Of a stretch of 62,732 nucleotides of DNA, positions 41,036-49,551 are shown one piece after another. Source of the DNA: Ruminococcus sp. (GTDB taxonomy: Bacteria > Bacillota > Clostridia > Oscillospirales > Ruminococcaceae); assembly GCA_017519145.1 (NCBI GenBank), contig JAFWTA010000043.1, forward strand, positions 1-62,732, read 5' to 3'. Position numbers and translations under genes: made by a program. The notes under the pieces were generated by a model. It was not told the DNA's origin, did not search any database, and saw only the letters and a list, made by a program, of their open reading frames with translations. Position 1 is the stretch's first letter. Each line of letters opens with the position of its first letter.

Positions 41036-43085
41036 GATATCACTTAGCAATATCCGCAAGAGCCTGAAGGACTACGCCGTGTATTTCTTCACCCTTGTTG
41101 TGGGAGTTGCAGTTTTCTATGTATTCAATGCCATCGAGACACAGACCGCTTTTCTCAGTGTATCCGAGGATCACAGGGAATTCATCAAGTTCCTCGTACA
41201 GGCAATATCCGCAGTAAGCGTTTTCGTAGCCATAGTGCTGGGACTCCTCATAGTCTATGCCAGCCGCTTCCTGATGAAGCGGAGGAACAAGGAGTTTGCC
41301 CTGTATATGATGCTGGGCATGAGCAAATGGAAGATATCCGCACTTCTCCTCTGCGAGACAGTCATGATCGGAATAGGCTCACTTTTTGTGGGACTCCTCA
41401 TCGGCGTGGGACTTTCACAGGTCATGAGCGCGGTAGTCGCCAACCTCTTTGAAGCCGATATGACGGACTTCAGGTTCACCATCTCGGGCTCAGCTATCGC
41501 AAAGACCATAATCTACTTCGGCATCATGTATGCAGTAGTCATCATCAGAAGCGGTATCGTCATCGGAAAGTGCAGGCTCATCACTCTTATGCAGTCGGGC
41601 AGACGCTCCGAGAAGATAACCATGAAGAACCCATGGCTCTGCGTGATCGTATTCCTTATCTCAGCCGCAGTTCTGGGTTATGCCTACTACATGGTGGGCT
41701 GGAACCAGATGGATCTCGGCCCCAAGAAGATACTTGCAGCCATCATTATGGGAGCAGTCTCCACATTCTTCATTTTCTGGTCCGTGGCAGGAATGCTCCT
41801 GAGAGTCATCATGTCTGTAAAGGGACTGTATCACCGCGGACTCAACAGCTTTACCTTCCGTCAGATAAGCAGCAAGGTCAACACCACAGTTGCTTCCATG
41901 ACAGTTATCTGTCTCATGCTTTTCGTCACCATCTGCACACTTTCCTCTGCTTTCGTTATCAGAAACAACATGAACAGGCAGGTGGAGGAGAACTTCCCTG
42001 TGGACTTCTACGGTGAAATGACACATTATGATGCAGACGATAAGGAATGGAATAATCCTCAGTTTGCCGATCTTGAAAAGTACTACGAGATGAAGGGATT
42101 CAATATCGCAGATGATTTCAAGGAGCATTATATGTTCCACTCCTACTGCGACCCCGATTTCACTGTGTTTAGCTTCATTGGCGACAGAATGGACGAGTTT
42201 ACTTCAGAAAACCAGTCCATAGGCGTAATGTCAGACTACCCGATTGAGATGGTAAAGCTCAGCGATTACAATGAGCTGGCGAAACTCTACGGCAGAAAGC
42301 CTATGGAGCTGGGCGAGGACGAGTATGTTATAACCGCAACATTCAGCGGAATGGTATCGGTATATGACTGGCTCCTTGCCGACAAGCCCGAGATAACAGT
42401 ATTCGGCAATACGCTGAAGCCTCGCTACGATAAGAGCTGTTACGAGATCATACGTCCCTCGATGCAGCCCCTGAATGCCGGTGTATTCATAGTTCCCGAC
42501 AGCGTTGTTGACGAGAGCGGAGCAGCTACGGCTATGGTCATAGGAAATTACGATGCAAGCGATAAAGAAGCTGTGGCAGAAGCGGAAAAGACAGCCCGCG
42601 ACCACTTTGACGCTGCAAGAGACGCATTCTACAGCGACGGCGACGGTGGTCATTCACAGTACTATACAAGGATAGAGGCTGCCAACGATGCCATCGACCT
42701 CGGCGCGCTTGTTACATTCCTCGGACTCTACATCGGCTTTGTATTCCTTGTTTCCTGCGGAGCTATCCTCGCACTGAAGGAGCTCTCGGAAAGCTCGGAC
42801 AGCGCTTCCAGATACACCATGCTGAGAAAGCTGGGCGTAGAGGAAAAGGAGATAACGGGGTCCGTATTCACACAGTCGGCAATATTCTTCGCGCTGCCCC
42901 TGCTGCTTGCCTGCCTCCACTCCTACTTTGGTATGAGACTGTCGAAGTTCATGCTTTCAATGCTGGTAAGCGGCGGAATATTCAAGTCCATGCTCTTTAC
43001 CGCAGGAGTTGTGGTGCTCATCTACGGCGGATACTTCCTGCTCACCTTTATCGGAAGCAGGGCAATTGTAAGAGAACAGAAGTAA
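41025..43085 (+). CDS. ABC transporter permease, BceB-like (FtsX family)
   Basis: A 686-residue permease with about ten transmembrane segments and one large outer domain of about 200 residues between segments 7 and 8 (about 325-560), the BceB plan in which that domain recognises the lipid-II-cycle drug complex. The start FKISLSNIRKSLKDYAVYFFT is characteristic of BceB-type permeases. It ends at the operon end before a terminator. Drug specificity (bacitracin, lantibiotics and others) cannot be predicted here. Confidence 0.94.
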   Translation: MLFKISLSNIRKSLKDYAVYFFTLVVGVAVFYVFNAIETQTAFLSVSEDHREFIKFLVQAISAVSVFVAIVLGLLIVYASRFLMKRRNKEFALYMMLGMSKWKISALLLCETVMIGIGSLFVGLLIGVGLSQVMSAVVANLFEADMTDFRFTISGSAIAKTIIYFGIMYAVVIIRSGIVIGKCRLITLMQSGRRSEKITMKNPWLCVIVFLISAAVLGYAYYMVGWNQMDLGPKKILAAIIMGAVSTFFIFWSVAGMLLRVIMSVKGLYHRGLNSFTFRQISSKVNTTVASMTVICLMLFVTICTLSSAFVIRNNMNRQVEENFPVDFYGEMTHYDADDKEWNNPQFADLEKYYEMKGFNIADDFKEHYMFHSYCDPDFTVFSFIGDRMDEFTSENQSIGVMSDYPIEMVKLSDYNELAKLYGRKPMELGEDEYVITATFSGMVSVYDWLLADKPEITVFGNTLKPRYDKSCYEIIRPSMQPLNAGVFIVPDSVVDESGAATAMVIGNYDASDKEAVAEAEKTARDHFDAARDAFYSDGDGGHSQYYTRIEAANDAIDLGALVTFLGLYIGFVFLVSCGAILALKELSESSDSASRYTMLRKLGVEEKEITGSVFTQSAIFFALPLLLACLHSYFGMRLSKFMLSMLVSGGIFKSMLFTAGVVVLIYGGYFLLTFIGSRAIVREQK

Positions 43086-43118
43086 GATAAGATATATATT
43101 CCTTTGTAAAGCAAGTAT

Positions 43119-43152
43119 GCCCCTGAGCGCTTCAAAACGCCCGGGGGCATTG
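43119..43152 (+). terminator. Terminator of the bce operon
   Basis: A GCCCCTGAGCG...CGCCCGGGGGC stem with two mismatches, of the same sequence family as those at 277 and 23693; T-run weak. Confidence 0.6.
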
Positions 43153-43154
43153 TG

Positions 43155-43300
43155 ATTTGAGTTGAGAGTTTAGAGTTGAAAGTTGTGGAGTCGCCTGCGG
43201 CGACGATATTTAAACATTGTGAGCGGAGCGAACACATAAACTCTCAACTCTCGACTTTCAACTCACAACTTAGCGCATACGCGCCAAATTACGCCGGCTT
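43155..43300. repeat. Palindromic intergenic repeat
   Basis: The left part (GTTGAGAGTTTAGAGTTGAAAG) and the right part (CTCTCGACTTTCAACTC) are imperfect inverted copies around a GTCGCCTGCGGCGAC hairpin. No ORF. The stretch resembles a short non-autonomous repeat; related words occur at 23750-23870. The remainder of the gap to 43419 holds only the promoter below. Confidence 0.65.
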
Positions 43301-43345
43301 AACTTAGATTATTTAGATGAAGTTCCGAAATCTGCCGCCGCAGGC

Positions 43346-43374
43346 TTTACACCGCCGCATAAATGTGCTATGAT
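43346..43374 (+). promoter_or_regulatory. Promoter of the binding-lipoprotein gene
   Basis: TTTACA, 17 bases, TATGAT, about 45 bases before the ATG at 43419. Confidence 0.7.
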
Positions 43375-43418
43375 ATAGTCAGCATCTATGTAATACTACG
43401 AAAGTGAGGAACACACCA

Positions 43419-44327
43419 ATGAAAAAGAATATTTTCACAAGCATTCTGGCAGGTATTGCTGCCGTATCAATGATGGGCGCATTTGCAGGCTGCTCAGACC
43501 CCAACAAGGCATCTGAGTCTAAGAAGTCCGAAGCCGAGACCACAACAGCTGCACAGGAAGCTGATACAACTGCTGCTGCCGACACTGAGAGCGGCGATGC
43601 AGCTGCCGAGGATCAGTCACTCCAGAAGGTACTTGACGACAAGAAGCTGGTACTGGGTCTGGACGCAAGCTTCCCTCCCATGGGCTTTACAGACGAGAAC
43701 AACGAGATAATCGGCTTTGATATCGACGTTGCACAGGAGGTCTGTGACAGAATGGGCATTGAGCTGGTAAAGACTCCCATCAACTGGGATACCAAGGAAG
43801 AGGATCTGAACGTAGGCAAGATCGACTGCATCTGGAACGGTATGTCCATCAACCCTGCAAGAGCAGAGGCTATGAACCTCTCCGATCCCTACATGAAGAA
43901 CGAGATGATCTTCGTAGTTCCTGCTGACAGCGATATCAAGTCCATGGACGACCTTACAGGCAAGACCATCGGCGTACAGACAGGCTCTACCGCACAGGAG
44001 ATCCTTGAGGCAGCTGATCTCTATGCTGATATCACAGAGTCACCCCTTGAGGACAACGTAACTGCACTCAACCAGATGGAGCTCGGCTTCTCTGATGCAG
44101 TATTCCTTGATTCGGTAGTTGCAAACTACCTTATCACTTCCCACAACAAGGACTACGTTATCCTTGACGGAAACCTTGAGGCTGAGGAGTACGCTATCGG
44201 CTTCAGAAAGAACGATCAGGCGCTCCGTGACGAGGTGCAGAAGCAGCTCAGCGAGATGAAGGCTGACGGCAAGCTTGGAGAGATCTCCGAGAAGTGGTTC
44301 GGCAGCGACATCACAACAGTAAAGTAA
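43419..44327 (+). CDS. Amino-acid ABC transporter substrate-binding lipoprotein
   Basis: A 302-residue lipoprotein. The signal peptide ends in a lipobox (AFAGC near residue 25) and is followed by a Ser/Thr/Glu/Ala-rich tether to about 68. The rest is a type II periplasmic-binding fold of the polar amino-acid family (LVLGLDASFPPMGF, GFDIDVAQEV, IGVQTGSTA). The ligand is not clear; the Asp/Arg positions fit an amino acid. No permease or ATPase is adjacent: terminators flank it and the next gene is a symporter, so it is an orphan component. ATG 43419 is chosen over 43404 for its signal-peptide start. Confidence 0.92.
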   Translation: MKKNIFTSILAGIAAVSMMGAFAGCSDPNKASESKKSEAETTTAAQEADTTAAADTESGDAAAEDQSLQKVLDDKKLVLGLDASFPPMGFTDENNEIIGFDIDVAQEVCDRMGIELVKTPINWDTKEEDLNVGKIDCIWNGMSINPARAEAMNLSDPYMKNEMIFVVPADSDIKSMDDLTGKTIGVQTGSTAQEILEAADLYADITESPLEDNVTALNQMELGFSDAVFLDSVVANYLITSHNKDYVILDGNLEAEEYAIGFRKNDQALRDEVQKQLSEMKADGKLGEISEKWFGSDITTVK

Positions 44328-44335
44328 GAAACGAT

Positions 44336-44363
44336 ACGCCCCGCAGCTGCGGGGCGTTTTTTA
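44336..44363 (+). terminator. Terminator after the binding-lipoprotein gene
   Basis: A perfect ACGCCCCGCAG/CTGCGGGGCGT stem followed by TTTTTTA. Confidence 0.92.
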
Positions 44364-44379
44364 TCGGCTTTGATCGGAT

Positions 44380-44519
44380 TTTTTCTCCGCGGCTATTGCT
44401 TTTTTCAATGATATATGCTATAAGCGGGGAGCCCCCCGCAGGCTGTTTCGCGGCGGAGTATTGCAGATATAGGAATTTTTCTCCGCGGCTATTGCTTTTT
44501 TCAATGATATATGCTATAA
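44380..44519 (+). repeat. Tandem 44-base direct repeat carrying duplicate promoters
   Basis: Two identical 44-base copies, at 44380-44423 and 44476-44519. Each holds TTGCTT, a 17-base spacer and a TATAA(T) box with extended -10 TGC. Copy 2 has a perfect TATAAT (44515-44520); copy 1 ends TATAAG. They lie 96 bases apart, before the symporter gene. Confidence 0.9.
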
Positions 44520-44560
44520 TCTTAGAGATTGAGAAAAAATTAACAGCCAAGGAGCTGCAT

Positions 44561-45979
44561 ATGGATAAATTCAATGACATCATTAGTGAAATAGACAGCT
44601 ATGTCTGGGGCATACCGCTTATAGTGCTGATAATCGCCTGTGGGATACTTCTCACCGTCAGGCTGGGATTTTTGCAGGTCAGAAAGCTGGGCAAGGCGCT
44701 GAAGTTCATGGTAAAGAATGAGGAGTCGGGAAGCGGCGAGGTATCGAGCTTCTCTGCACTGTGTACCGCACTTTCCGCAACTGTCGGCACGGGCAATATC
44801 GTGGGTGTTGCTACGGCTGTCGCCGCAGGAGGAGCAGGAGCTCTCTTCTGGATGGAGGTGGCTGCCTTCTTCGGAATGGCGACAAAGTACGCCGAGGGAC
44901 TCCTTGCCGTAAAGTACCGTGTCAAGGACGAAAACGGCGACATTCTGGGCGGTCCCTTCTATTACATTGAGAATGGTCTGGGCAAGCGCTGGAAGTGGCT
45001 GGGAAAAGCCTTTGCGGTATTCGGTCTGGGTGCGGGACTCATGGGCATTGGCACCATAACCCAGATAAACGGAATCACCTCCGCCGCCAACAACTTCTTT
45101 GACCCCGATTCCGCTCACACTGTCAGCATTTTCGGCATGGAGCAGACATGGACCACCATTATAGCAGGCGCGCTGATAACTCTGCTGGTGGCACTTATCG
45201 TTATCGGCGGTATCAAGCGTATCGCCAAGATATCCGAGATAATCGTCCCTGCAATGATAGTTGCATACGTTTCCTGCTGTCTCATAATTATCTTCTGCCA
45301 TATTTCAGAGATACCCACAGCGGTAGCTGAGATAGTCAAGGGTGCATTCGGACTTCGTCCCATTGCAGGCGGAGCAGTGGGCTCGGTGATAATGCTCTCA
45401 ATGAGAAACGGAGTTGCAAGGGGAATATTCTCCAACGAGGCAGGTCTGGGCTCAGCGCCTATCGCTGCGGCGGCTGCCAAGACCAGCGAGCCTGCAAGAC
45501 AGGGACTTGTAACCATGACAGGTACATTTATCGACACTATCCTTGTCTGCACTATGACAGGACTTTCCATAGTCATGGCAGGCAGCCACGAAAAGGGACT
45601 GGAGGGTGTTTCCATCACCACAGACGCTTTCAACTACGGACTTCCTTTCCCCGAAAAGGTGTCATCCTTCATACTTATGGCTTGTCTTGCGGTATTCGCC
45701 TTTACAACGATACTGGGCTGGAATTACTATTCCGAGCGCTGCCTTTCATATCTGACAGGCTCAAAGAAAAAGGTGACCATCGCATACAGATGGCTTTACA
45801 TACTGGCAGTATTCATCGGTCCCTATCTCACGGTAGAGGCTGTATGGAATCTGGCGGACATCTTCAACGGACTCATGGCGCTCCCCAATATCATAGCGCT
45901 CATATGTCTGTCAGGAGTTGTTGCTGCCGAGACAAAGGACTATCTTGCCCGTCTGAAGGCAGGCAAGGCCGAGGACTAA
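44561..45979 (+). CDS. Sodium:alanine/glycine symporter (AGCS family)
   Basis: A 472-residue transporter that brings in alanine or glycine with Na+. The family signature is clear: GSGEVSSFSALCTALSATVGTGNIVG near residue 50 and the GVARGIFSNEAGLGSAPIAAAAA loop near residue 290, with about ten membrane helices. The frame extends to 44294 upstream, but those residues run through the terminator and promoter repeats, and AAGGAG lies just before ATG 44561. Single-gene unit with a terminator; the two promoter copies upstream suggest strong or doubled expression. Confidence 0.95.
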   Translation: MDKFNDIISEIDSYVWGIPLIVLIIACGILLTVRLGFLQVRKLGKALKFMVKNEESGSGEVSSFSALCTALSATVGTGNIVGVATAVAAGGAGALFWMEVAAFFGMATKYAEGLLAVKYRVKDENGDILGGPFYYIENGLGKRWKWLGKAFAVFGLGAGLMGIGTITQINGITSAANNFFDPDSAHTVSIFGMEQTWTTIIAGALITLLVALIVIGGIKRIAKISEIIVPAMIVAYVSCCLIIIFCHISEIPTAVAEIVKGAFGLRPIAGGAVGSVIMLSMRNGVARGIFSNEAGLGSAPIAAAAAKTSEPARQGLVTMTGTFIDTILVCTMTGLSIVMAGSHEKGLEGVSITTDAFNYGLPFPEKVSSFILMACLAVFAFTTILGWNYYSERCLSYLTGSKKKVTIAYRWLYILAVFIGPYLTVEAVWNLADIFNGLMALPNIIALICLSGVVAAETKDYLARLKAGKAED

Positions 45980-45984
45980 AACAT

Positions 45985-46027
45985 AAAGGTCAGCGCGGGA
46001 GAATTCCTGCGGCTGACCTTTTTTTGT
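45985..46027 (+). terminator. Terminator after the symporter gene
   Basis: An AAAGGTCAGC...GCTGACCTTT stem, then a run of T. Confidence 0.92.
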
Positions 46028-46033
46028 GCGGAT

Positions 46034-46161
46034 AAAAAAATCCCGACACCGAAGAACACTGAAACTCCGGCATCGGACAATGAGGATGATTTATTTAAGC
46101 CTTTTGCAGGCTTCAGGAGAGCATCGCTCCCTCGAGAACAGAACACTGAGGACCATTCTCT
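46034..46161 (-). ncRNA. Candidate small RNA of about 128 bases
   Basis: On the minus strand an extended -10 promoter (46168-46197) leads into a short ORF-free stretch. That stretch ends in a textbook terminator: a 12-pair CCGATGCCGGAG/CTTCGGTGTCGG stem with a run of seven T. In between, GAGAA/TTCTC, GGGAGC/GCTCTC and AAGCCT/AGGCTT hairpins follow one another. I could not match it to SRP, 6S or tmRNA. It may be one of the conserved clostridial RNA motifs or new. Confidence 0.65.
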
Positions 46162-46167
46162 GTGTAC

Positions 46168-46197
46168 ATTATATCATGTCGGTATGAACAATAGCAA
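46168..46197 (-). promoter_or_regulatory. Promoter of the small RNA candidate
   Basis: TTGCTA, 18 bases, TATAAT with the extended -10 TGA, on the minus strand. Confidence 0.75.
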
Positions 46198-46294
46198 CTC
46201 ATTTTTTGCAGATTAAGTGGACAAAGTGAAGATAAAATGAAAGAATTCGGTGACGCTGGCAGCCTCGGCTGCTGTTATGCTGTATCGGAAAAGA

Positions 46295-46322
46295 AAACAG
46301 CGGCTGAAAAGCCGCTGTTTTA
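46295..46322 (-). terminator. Terminator after the SulP gene
   Basis: A perfect AAACAGCGGC/GCCGCTGTTT stem just beyond the stop codon. The stretch 46198-46290 between it and the small RNA promoter shows nothing I can name. Confidence 0.85.
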
Positions 46323-46334
46323 TAATATATAGGG

Positions 46335-48023
46335 TTATGCTCTCTTTGCGGCTATCTCATTTTCGATAGCCTCTGCTCTGAGGAGGGCTGTATCTATATG
46401 GTCGCAGAAGTTCTCCTTGCCTATCTTATCCACGAAGCCTGCCTTGGTCATAGCCTTCATGGGCTGCTCGTTGACATGGGAGAATACCACCTTGACGTTG
46501 TGCCTGTCGCAGCGCTTTACGATGCGCATGAGGGCTTCGACTCCCGTAGCGTCGATAGCGGGAACATTTCTCATTCTTATACAGAGAACATCGATGTTCT
46601 GATCGCTGAGGACGTACTTGTACTTGTCCGACGCAGCAAAGAACATAGGACCGTTTATCTCGAATACACGGGTATTCCGGGGTATCTTCTTGAGGAGGAT
46701 GTTGTCGGGGTCGGTGTCCTCGTCATCCACGTCCACCCATGCGTGAGCCTCGGTAACATCAGCCATACGCTTCATGAAGAGGAGTGCAGCCATTACCATT
46801 CCAACGCCGATAGCCACAACGAGGTCGAAGATGACTGTCAGCACCAGTGTTACGAAAAGAACGGCGATATCGCTCTTGGGAGCGGTCTTGACAGTGTTTC
46901 TTATGTTTCTCCAGCCGCTCATGTTGTAGGCTACCACAAAGAGGATAGCCGCAATGGTGGGCATGGGGATATAGCCTGCGTACTTCATCAGCGCTACCAG
47001 TGTAGCCAGTACGACTACGGAGTGTACCATGCCTGCAACAGGTGTACGGCCGCCGTTCTTTACGTTGGCAGCAGTACGGGCGATAGCTCCCGTAGCAGGG
47101 ATACCGCCGAAGAATGCAGAGCCGATGTTTGCAGCTCCCTGTGCTACAAGCTCCATATTTGAGCGGTGCTTTGAGCCTATCATACCGTCGGCAACTACGC
47201 AGGACAGCAGTGACTCAACAGCCGCCAGCACAGCGATAGTGAATGCGTTGGGGAGGAGTGCCCTTACCCTTGCGAAGGTAACATCGGGAACTGTGGGACG
47301 GGGGAGAGAATTGGATATATCGTAGAGAGAATCAATGGTATTAACCTCAAGTCCGCTGAACTTTACCAGCAGTGAGCCGACGATAACAGCGATAAGTGAG
47401 GCAGGTATCTTCTCCAGCTTTTTCGGCCAGAAAATGAGTATCGCCAGTGATATGACACCCACCAGCAGCGCCTGCCAGTTGATGGTGCCGATGCAGCTGA
47501 TTATCTCCTTTACCTTGTCGATTGTCTCGATGGGCTTGTTCTTGAAAGTAAGTCCCATGAAGTCCTTTATCTGTCCGAGGAGGATAGTTACGGCGATACC
47601 GAAGGTAAATCCCGTGGTGATAGTTCCGGGGATATACTTGATGAGGGTCCCGAAGCGGCAAAGACCCATGATGATGAGGATAATGCCTGCCATGATAGCG
47701 GAGATAGCCAGACCGTCCATGCCCTCTGCGGCGACTATGCCTGCAACTGTTGTGGCAAAGGCAGCTGTAGGACCTGCTATCTGCACACGGCTTCCGCCTA
47801 AGAACGAAACGATGAAGCCTGCGATTATAGCGGTGTACAGACCCTGCTCGGGACCCACTCCCGACGCAAGTGCCAGCGCTATGGAGAGGGGCAGGGCGAT
47901 GATAGCGACGATGATACCGGCAATGATGTCCTTGATGAACTGTTCCTTGGTGTAGGTCTTCATTACCGAGAAAAGCTTTGGCTTCAGCTTTTCCTCAGTT
48001 GGTTTTAATGCTTTTTCAGCCAT
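46335..48023 (-). CDS. SulP-family inorganic anion transporter with STAS domain
   Basis: A 562-residue SLC26/SulP transporter, probably for sulfate or bicarbonate. The N-terminal part holds the membrane core (KDIIAGIIVAIIALPLSIALALASGVGPEQGLY... and the GSRVQIAGPTAAFATTVAGIV region) with about 12 to 14 helices. The cytoplasmic STAS domain lies near residues 440-545 (VFEINGPMFFAASDK, then VPAIDATGVEALMRI). Substrate choice among sulfate, bicarbonate and other anions is not decided by sequence. Single gene. The ribosome site is AGAGG. Confidence 0.95.
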   Translation of the reverse strand: MAEKALKPTEEKLKPKLFSVMKTYTKEQFIKDIIAGIIVAIIALPLSIALALASGVGPEQGLYTAIIAGFIVSFLGGSRVQIAGPTAAFATTVAGIVAAEGMDGLAISAIMAGIILIIMGLCRFGTLIKYIPGTITTGFTFGIAVTILLGQIKDFMGLTFKNKPIETIDKVKEIISCIGTINWQALLVGVISLAILIFWPKKLEKIPASLIAVIVGSLLVKFSGLEVNTIDSLYDISNSLPRPTVPDVTFARVRALLPNAFTIAVLAAVESLLSCVVADGMIGSKHRSNMELVAQGAANIGSAFFGGIPATGAIARTAANVKNGGRTPVAGMVHSVVVLATLVALMKYAGYIPMPTIAAILFVVAYNMSGWRNIRNTVKTAPKSDIAVLFVTLVLTVIFDLVVAIGVGMVMAALLFMKRMADVTEAHAWVDVDDEDTDPDNILLKKIPRNTRVFEINGPMFFAASDKYKYVLSDQNIDVLCIRMRNVPAIDATGVEALMRIVKRCDRHNVKVVFSHVNEQPMKAMTKAGFVDKIGKENFCDHIDTALLRAEAIENEIAAKRA

Positions 48024-48207
48024 TTCTCTAACCTCTTTTTCTCATGATTTCTCTTGTAAATAAACGCAGCGTTTACTATTATACTACTAAAAATAGCGGT
48101 TTTCAAGAGGTTTTGAGCGCGGAGGAAAATTTTGTCGGATTATATATATTCCTGCGGACTGTGGAGAAATCATTCAGCATTTTTAAGCCTGTTTTCACTT
48201 GTAAACG

Positions 48208-48237
48208 CAGAAAGGGCTGCAATTGCAGCCCTTTCTG
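48208..48237. terminator. Perfect 30-base palindrome at the end of the hydrolase gene
   Basis: CAGAAAGGGCTGCAA and its exact reverse complement abut at the 3' end of the minus-strand hydrolase gene. The flanks are only weakly T-rich. Confidence 0.7.
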
Positions 48238-48238
48238 T

Positions 48239-49477
48239 TTATCTGACCTGTTTTTTTCTGATCTCATGTATAAATGCGGCAAGTTCTTCCGATCTTGTCA
48301 TAGTTGCCACATGACCGCCTTCGACCGTGCGGAAAGCCTTGTCTGGGGCATTCACCTGTTCAACGTATTTCCTGTCAGCGCCGCAGTGGCTGTCTTTGTC
48401 TCCCTGCAAAACATAGAAAGGCATTTCAAATTCAGTGATCTCGCTCATTGAGAAATCCGAAAGGATACGATCGCCTGTTTCATCATCATAGCCGGAATAT
48501 CTGAACCGCGCCCAATCGCTTATGGAATAGTATGGATTGAAAAATATTGCAGCGGCGGGAGAGATATCTGCGCCATCGGACAATCCGCCGAACAGGTCAT
48601 AGCCGTATTGCTTTCCCAGCTTTTCTTCGATCCTGCCTGCTGCTATCGCTTTCTTTTCCAGTTCTTTATTACTCTGGTCGTGATAATACTCAACATAGGC
48701 GAGGGGATCGTAGTTGTCCAGCAATGCGCGGTACTCCTCGTCATTCTCTGTCAGTTCCAGCCAAGCAAGCTTGTTGCCCTCATAGAATTTCTTATGCAGG
48801 GCAATATCCTGCGTTGCCTTGTATGGGTCATAGAACAGGAACAATTCATAACCATAGGTGTCGATCGCCGTGCGAAAGTCTATCCTTCCCTCGGTGTAAT
48901 CAAGTATCGCCTGATCTATATAGTTATCCGCGTATTCATCCGTTGCCAGAGAAAGGCAGATAAGGCAGTCCACCTTTTCGGGATGGCGTACAGCAAGGTC
49001 GGCGCCGTATTTCGTTCCCCACGACATACCCATGATGGTGAGGCTGTCTCTATGCATATAGTCAAGGATATAATCCGTGACAGCATCGATATCCTGCCGC
49101 ATAAGCTCGGGAGTGATCCCGGTATCCTGCGTATCGTGTATCCTCGTAAGTCCCGAATTGCGCTGATCCCAGTTTACAACGGTATAGTCCCCGGCGAGCT
49201 TGCGGAGCACTTTCCAGTCAGCAAAGCTGGTGGAACAGCCGGGTCCGCCGTGCAGATAGAGCAGGACGGGATTGTTTATATCCTTGCCGTAAATATTGAG
49301 CCATTGCTCCTGCCCGTTCACATCTATGTACATTGTTTCGTTGATACCGCCGTCAGGCGTTTTGTTATAATGCAGCTTTCCGATAAAACGGACGATCAGC
49401 AGGATGATTATCAGTGAAAGCAGGAGAATACCTGCCCATTTGAGCACCTTTAGCAGAGTTTTAAGAAATCTCTTCAT
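48239..49477 (-). CDS. Membrane-anchored alpha/beta hydrolase (prolyl-aminopeptidase-like)
   Basis: A 412-residue protein with one N-terminal membrane helix (about 10-30) and an alpha/beta hydrolase domain outside or at the membrane face. HGGPG near residue 76 is the oxyanion motif of proline iminopeptidase-like enzymes. The WDQRNSG stretch follows, the nucleophile Ser is in GMSWG near 150, a likely Asp in QGDKD near 367 and His in EGGH near 393. The triad is complete. The substrate could be a peptide or ester. AGGTGATC precedes the ATG. Confidence 0.9.
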   Translation of the reverse strand: MKRFLKTLLKVLKWAGILLLSLIIILLIVRFIGKLHYNKTPDGGINETMYIDVNGQEQWLNIYGKDINNPVLLYLHGGPGCSTSFADWKVLRKLAGDYTVVNWDQRNSGLTRIHDTQDTGITPELMRQDIDAVTDYILDYMHRDSLTIMGMSWGTKYGADLAVRHPEKVDCLICLSLATDEYADNYIDQAILDYTEGRIDFRTAIDTYGYELFLFYDPYKATQDIALHKKFYEGNKLAWLELTENDEEYRALLDNYDPLAYVEYYHDQSNKELEKKAIAAGRIEEKLGKQYGYDLFGGLSDGADISPAAAIFFNPYYSISDWARFRYSGYDDETGDRILSDFSMSEITEFEMPFYVLQGDKDSHCGADRKYVEQVNAPDKAFRTVEGGHVATMTRSEELAAFIHEIRKKQVR

Positions 49478-49551
49478 CTGATCACCTCATAGGATGATTA
49501 TATCATGCAAAACGGCGAAAGTCTTTAAAAAAATCTTAAAACACTGTATTT

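Noticed and set aside
46398-47162. A 254-codon plus-strand frame opposite the SulP gene
   Set aside because: Antisense shadow; the minus-strand SulP protein is unmistakable.
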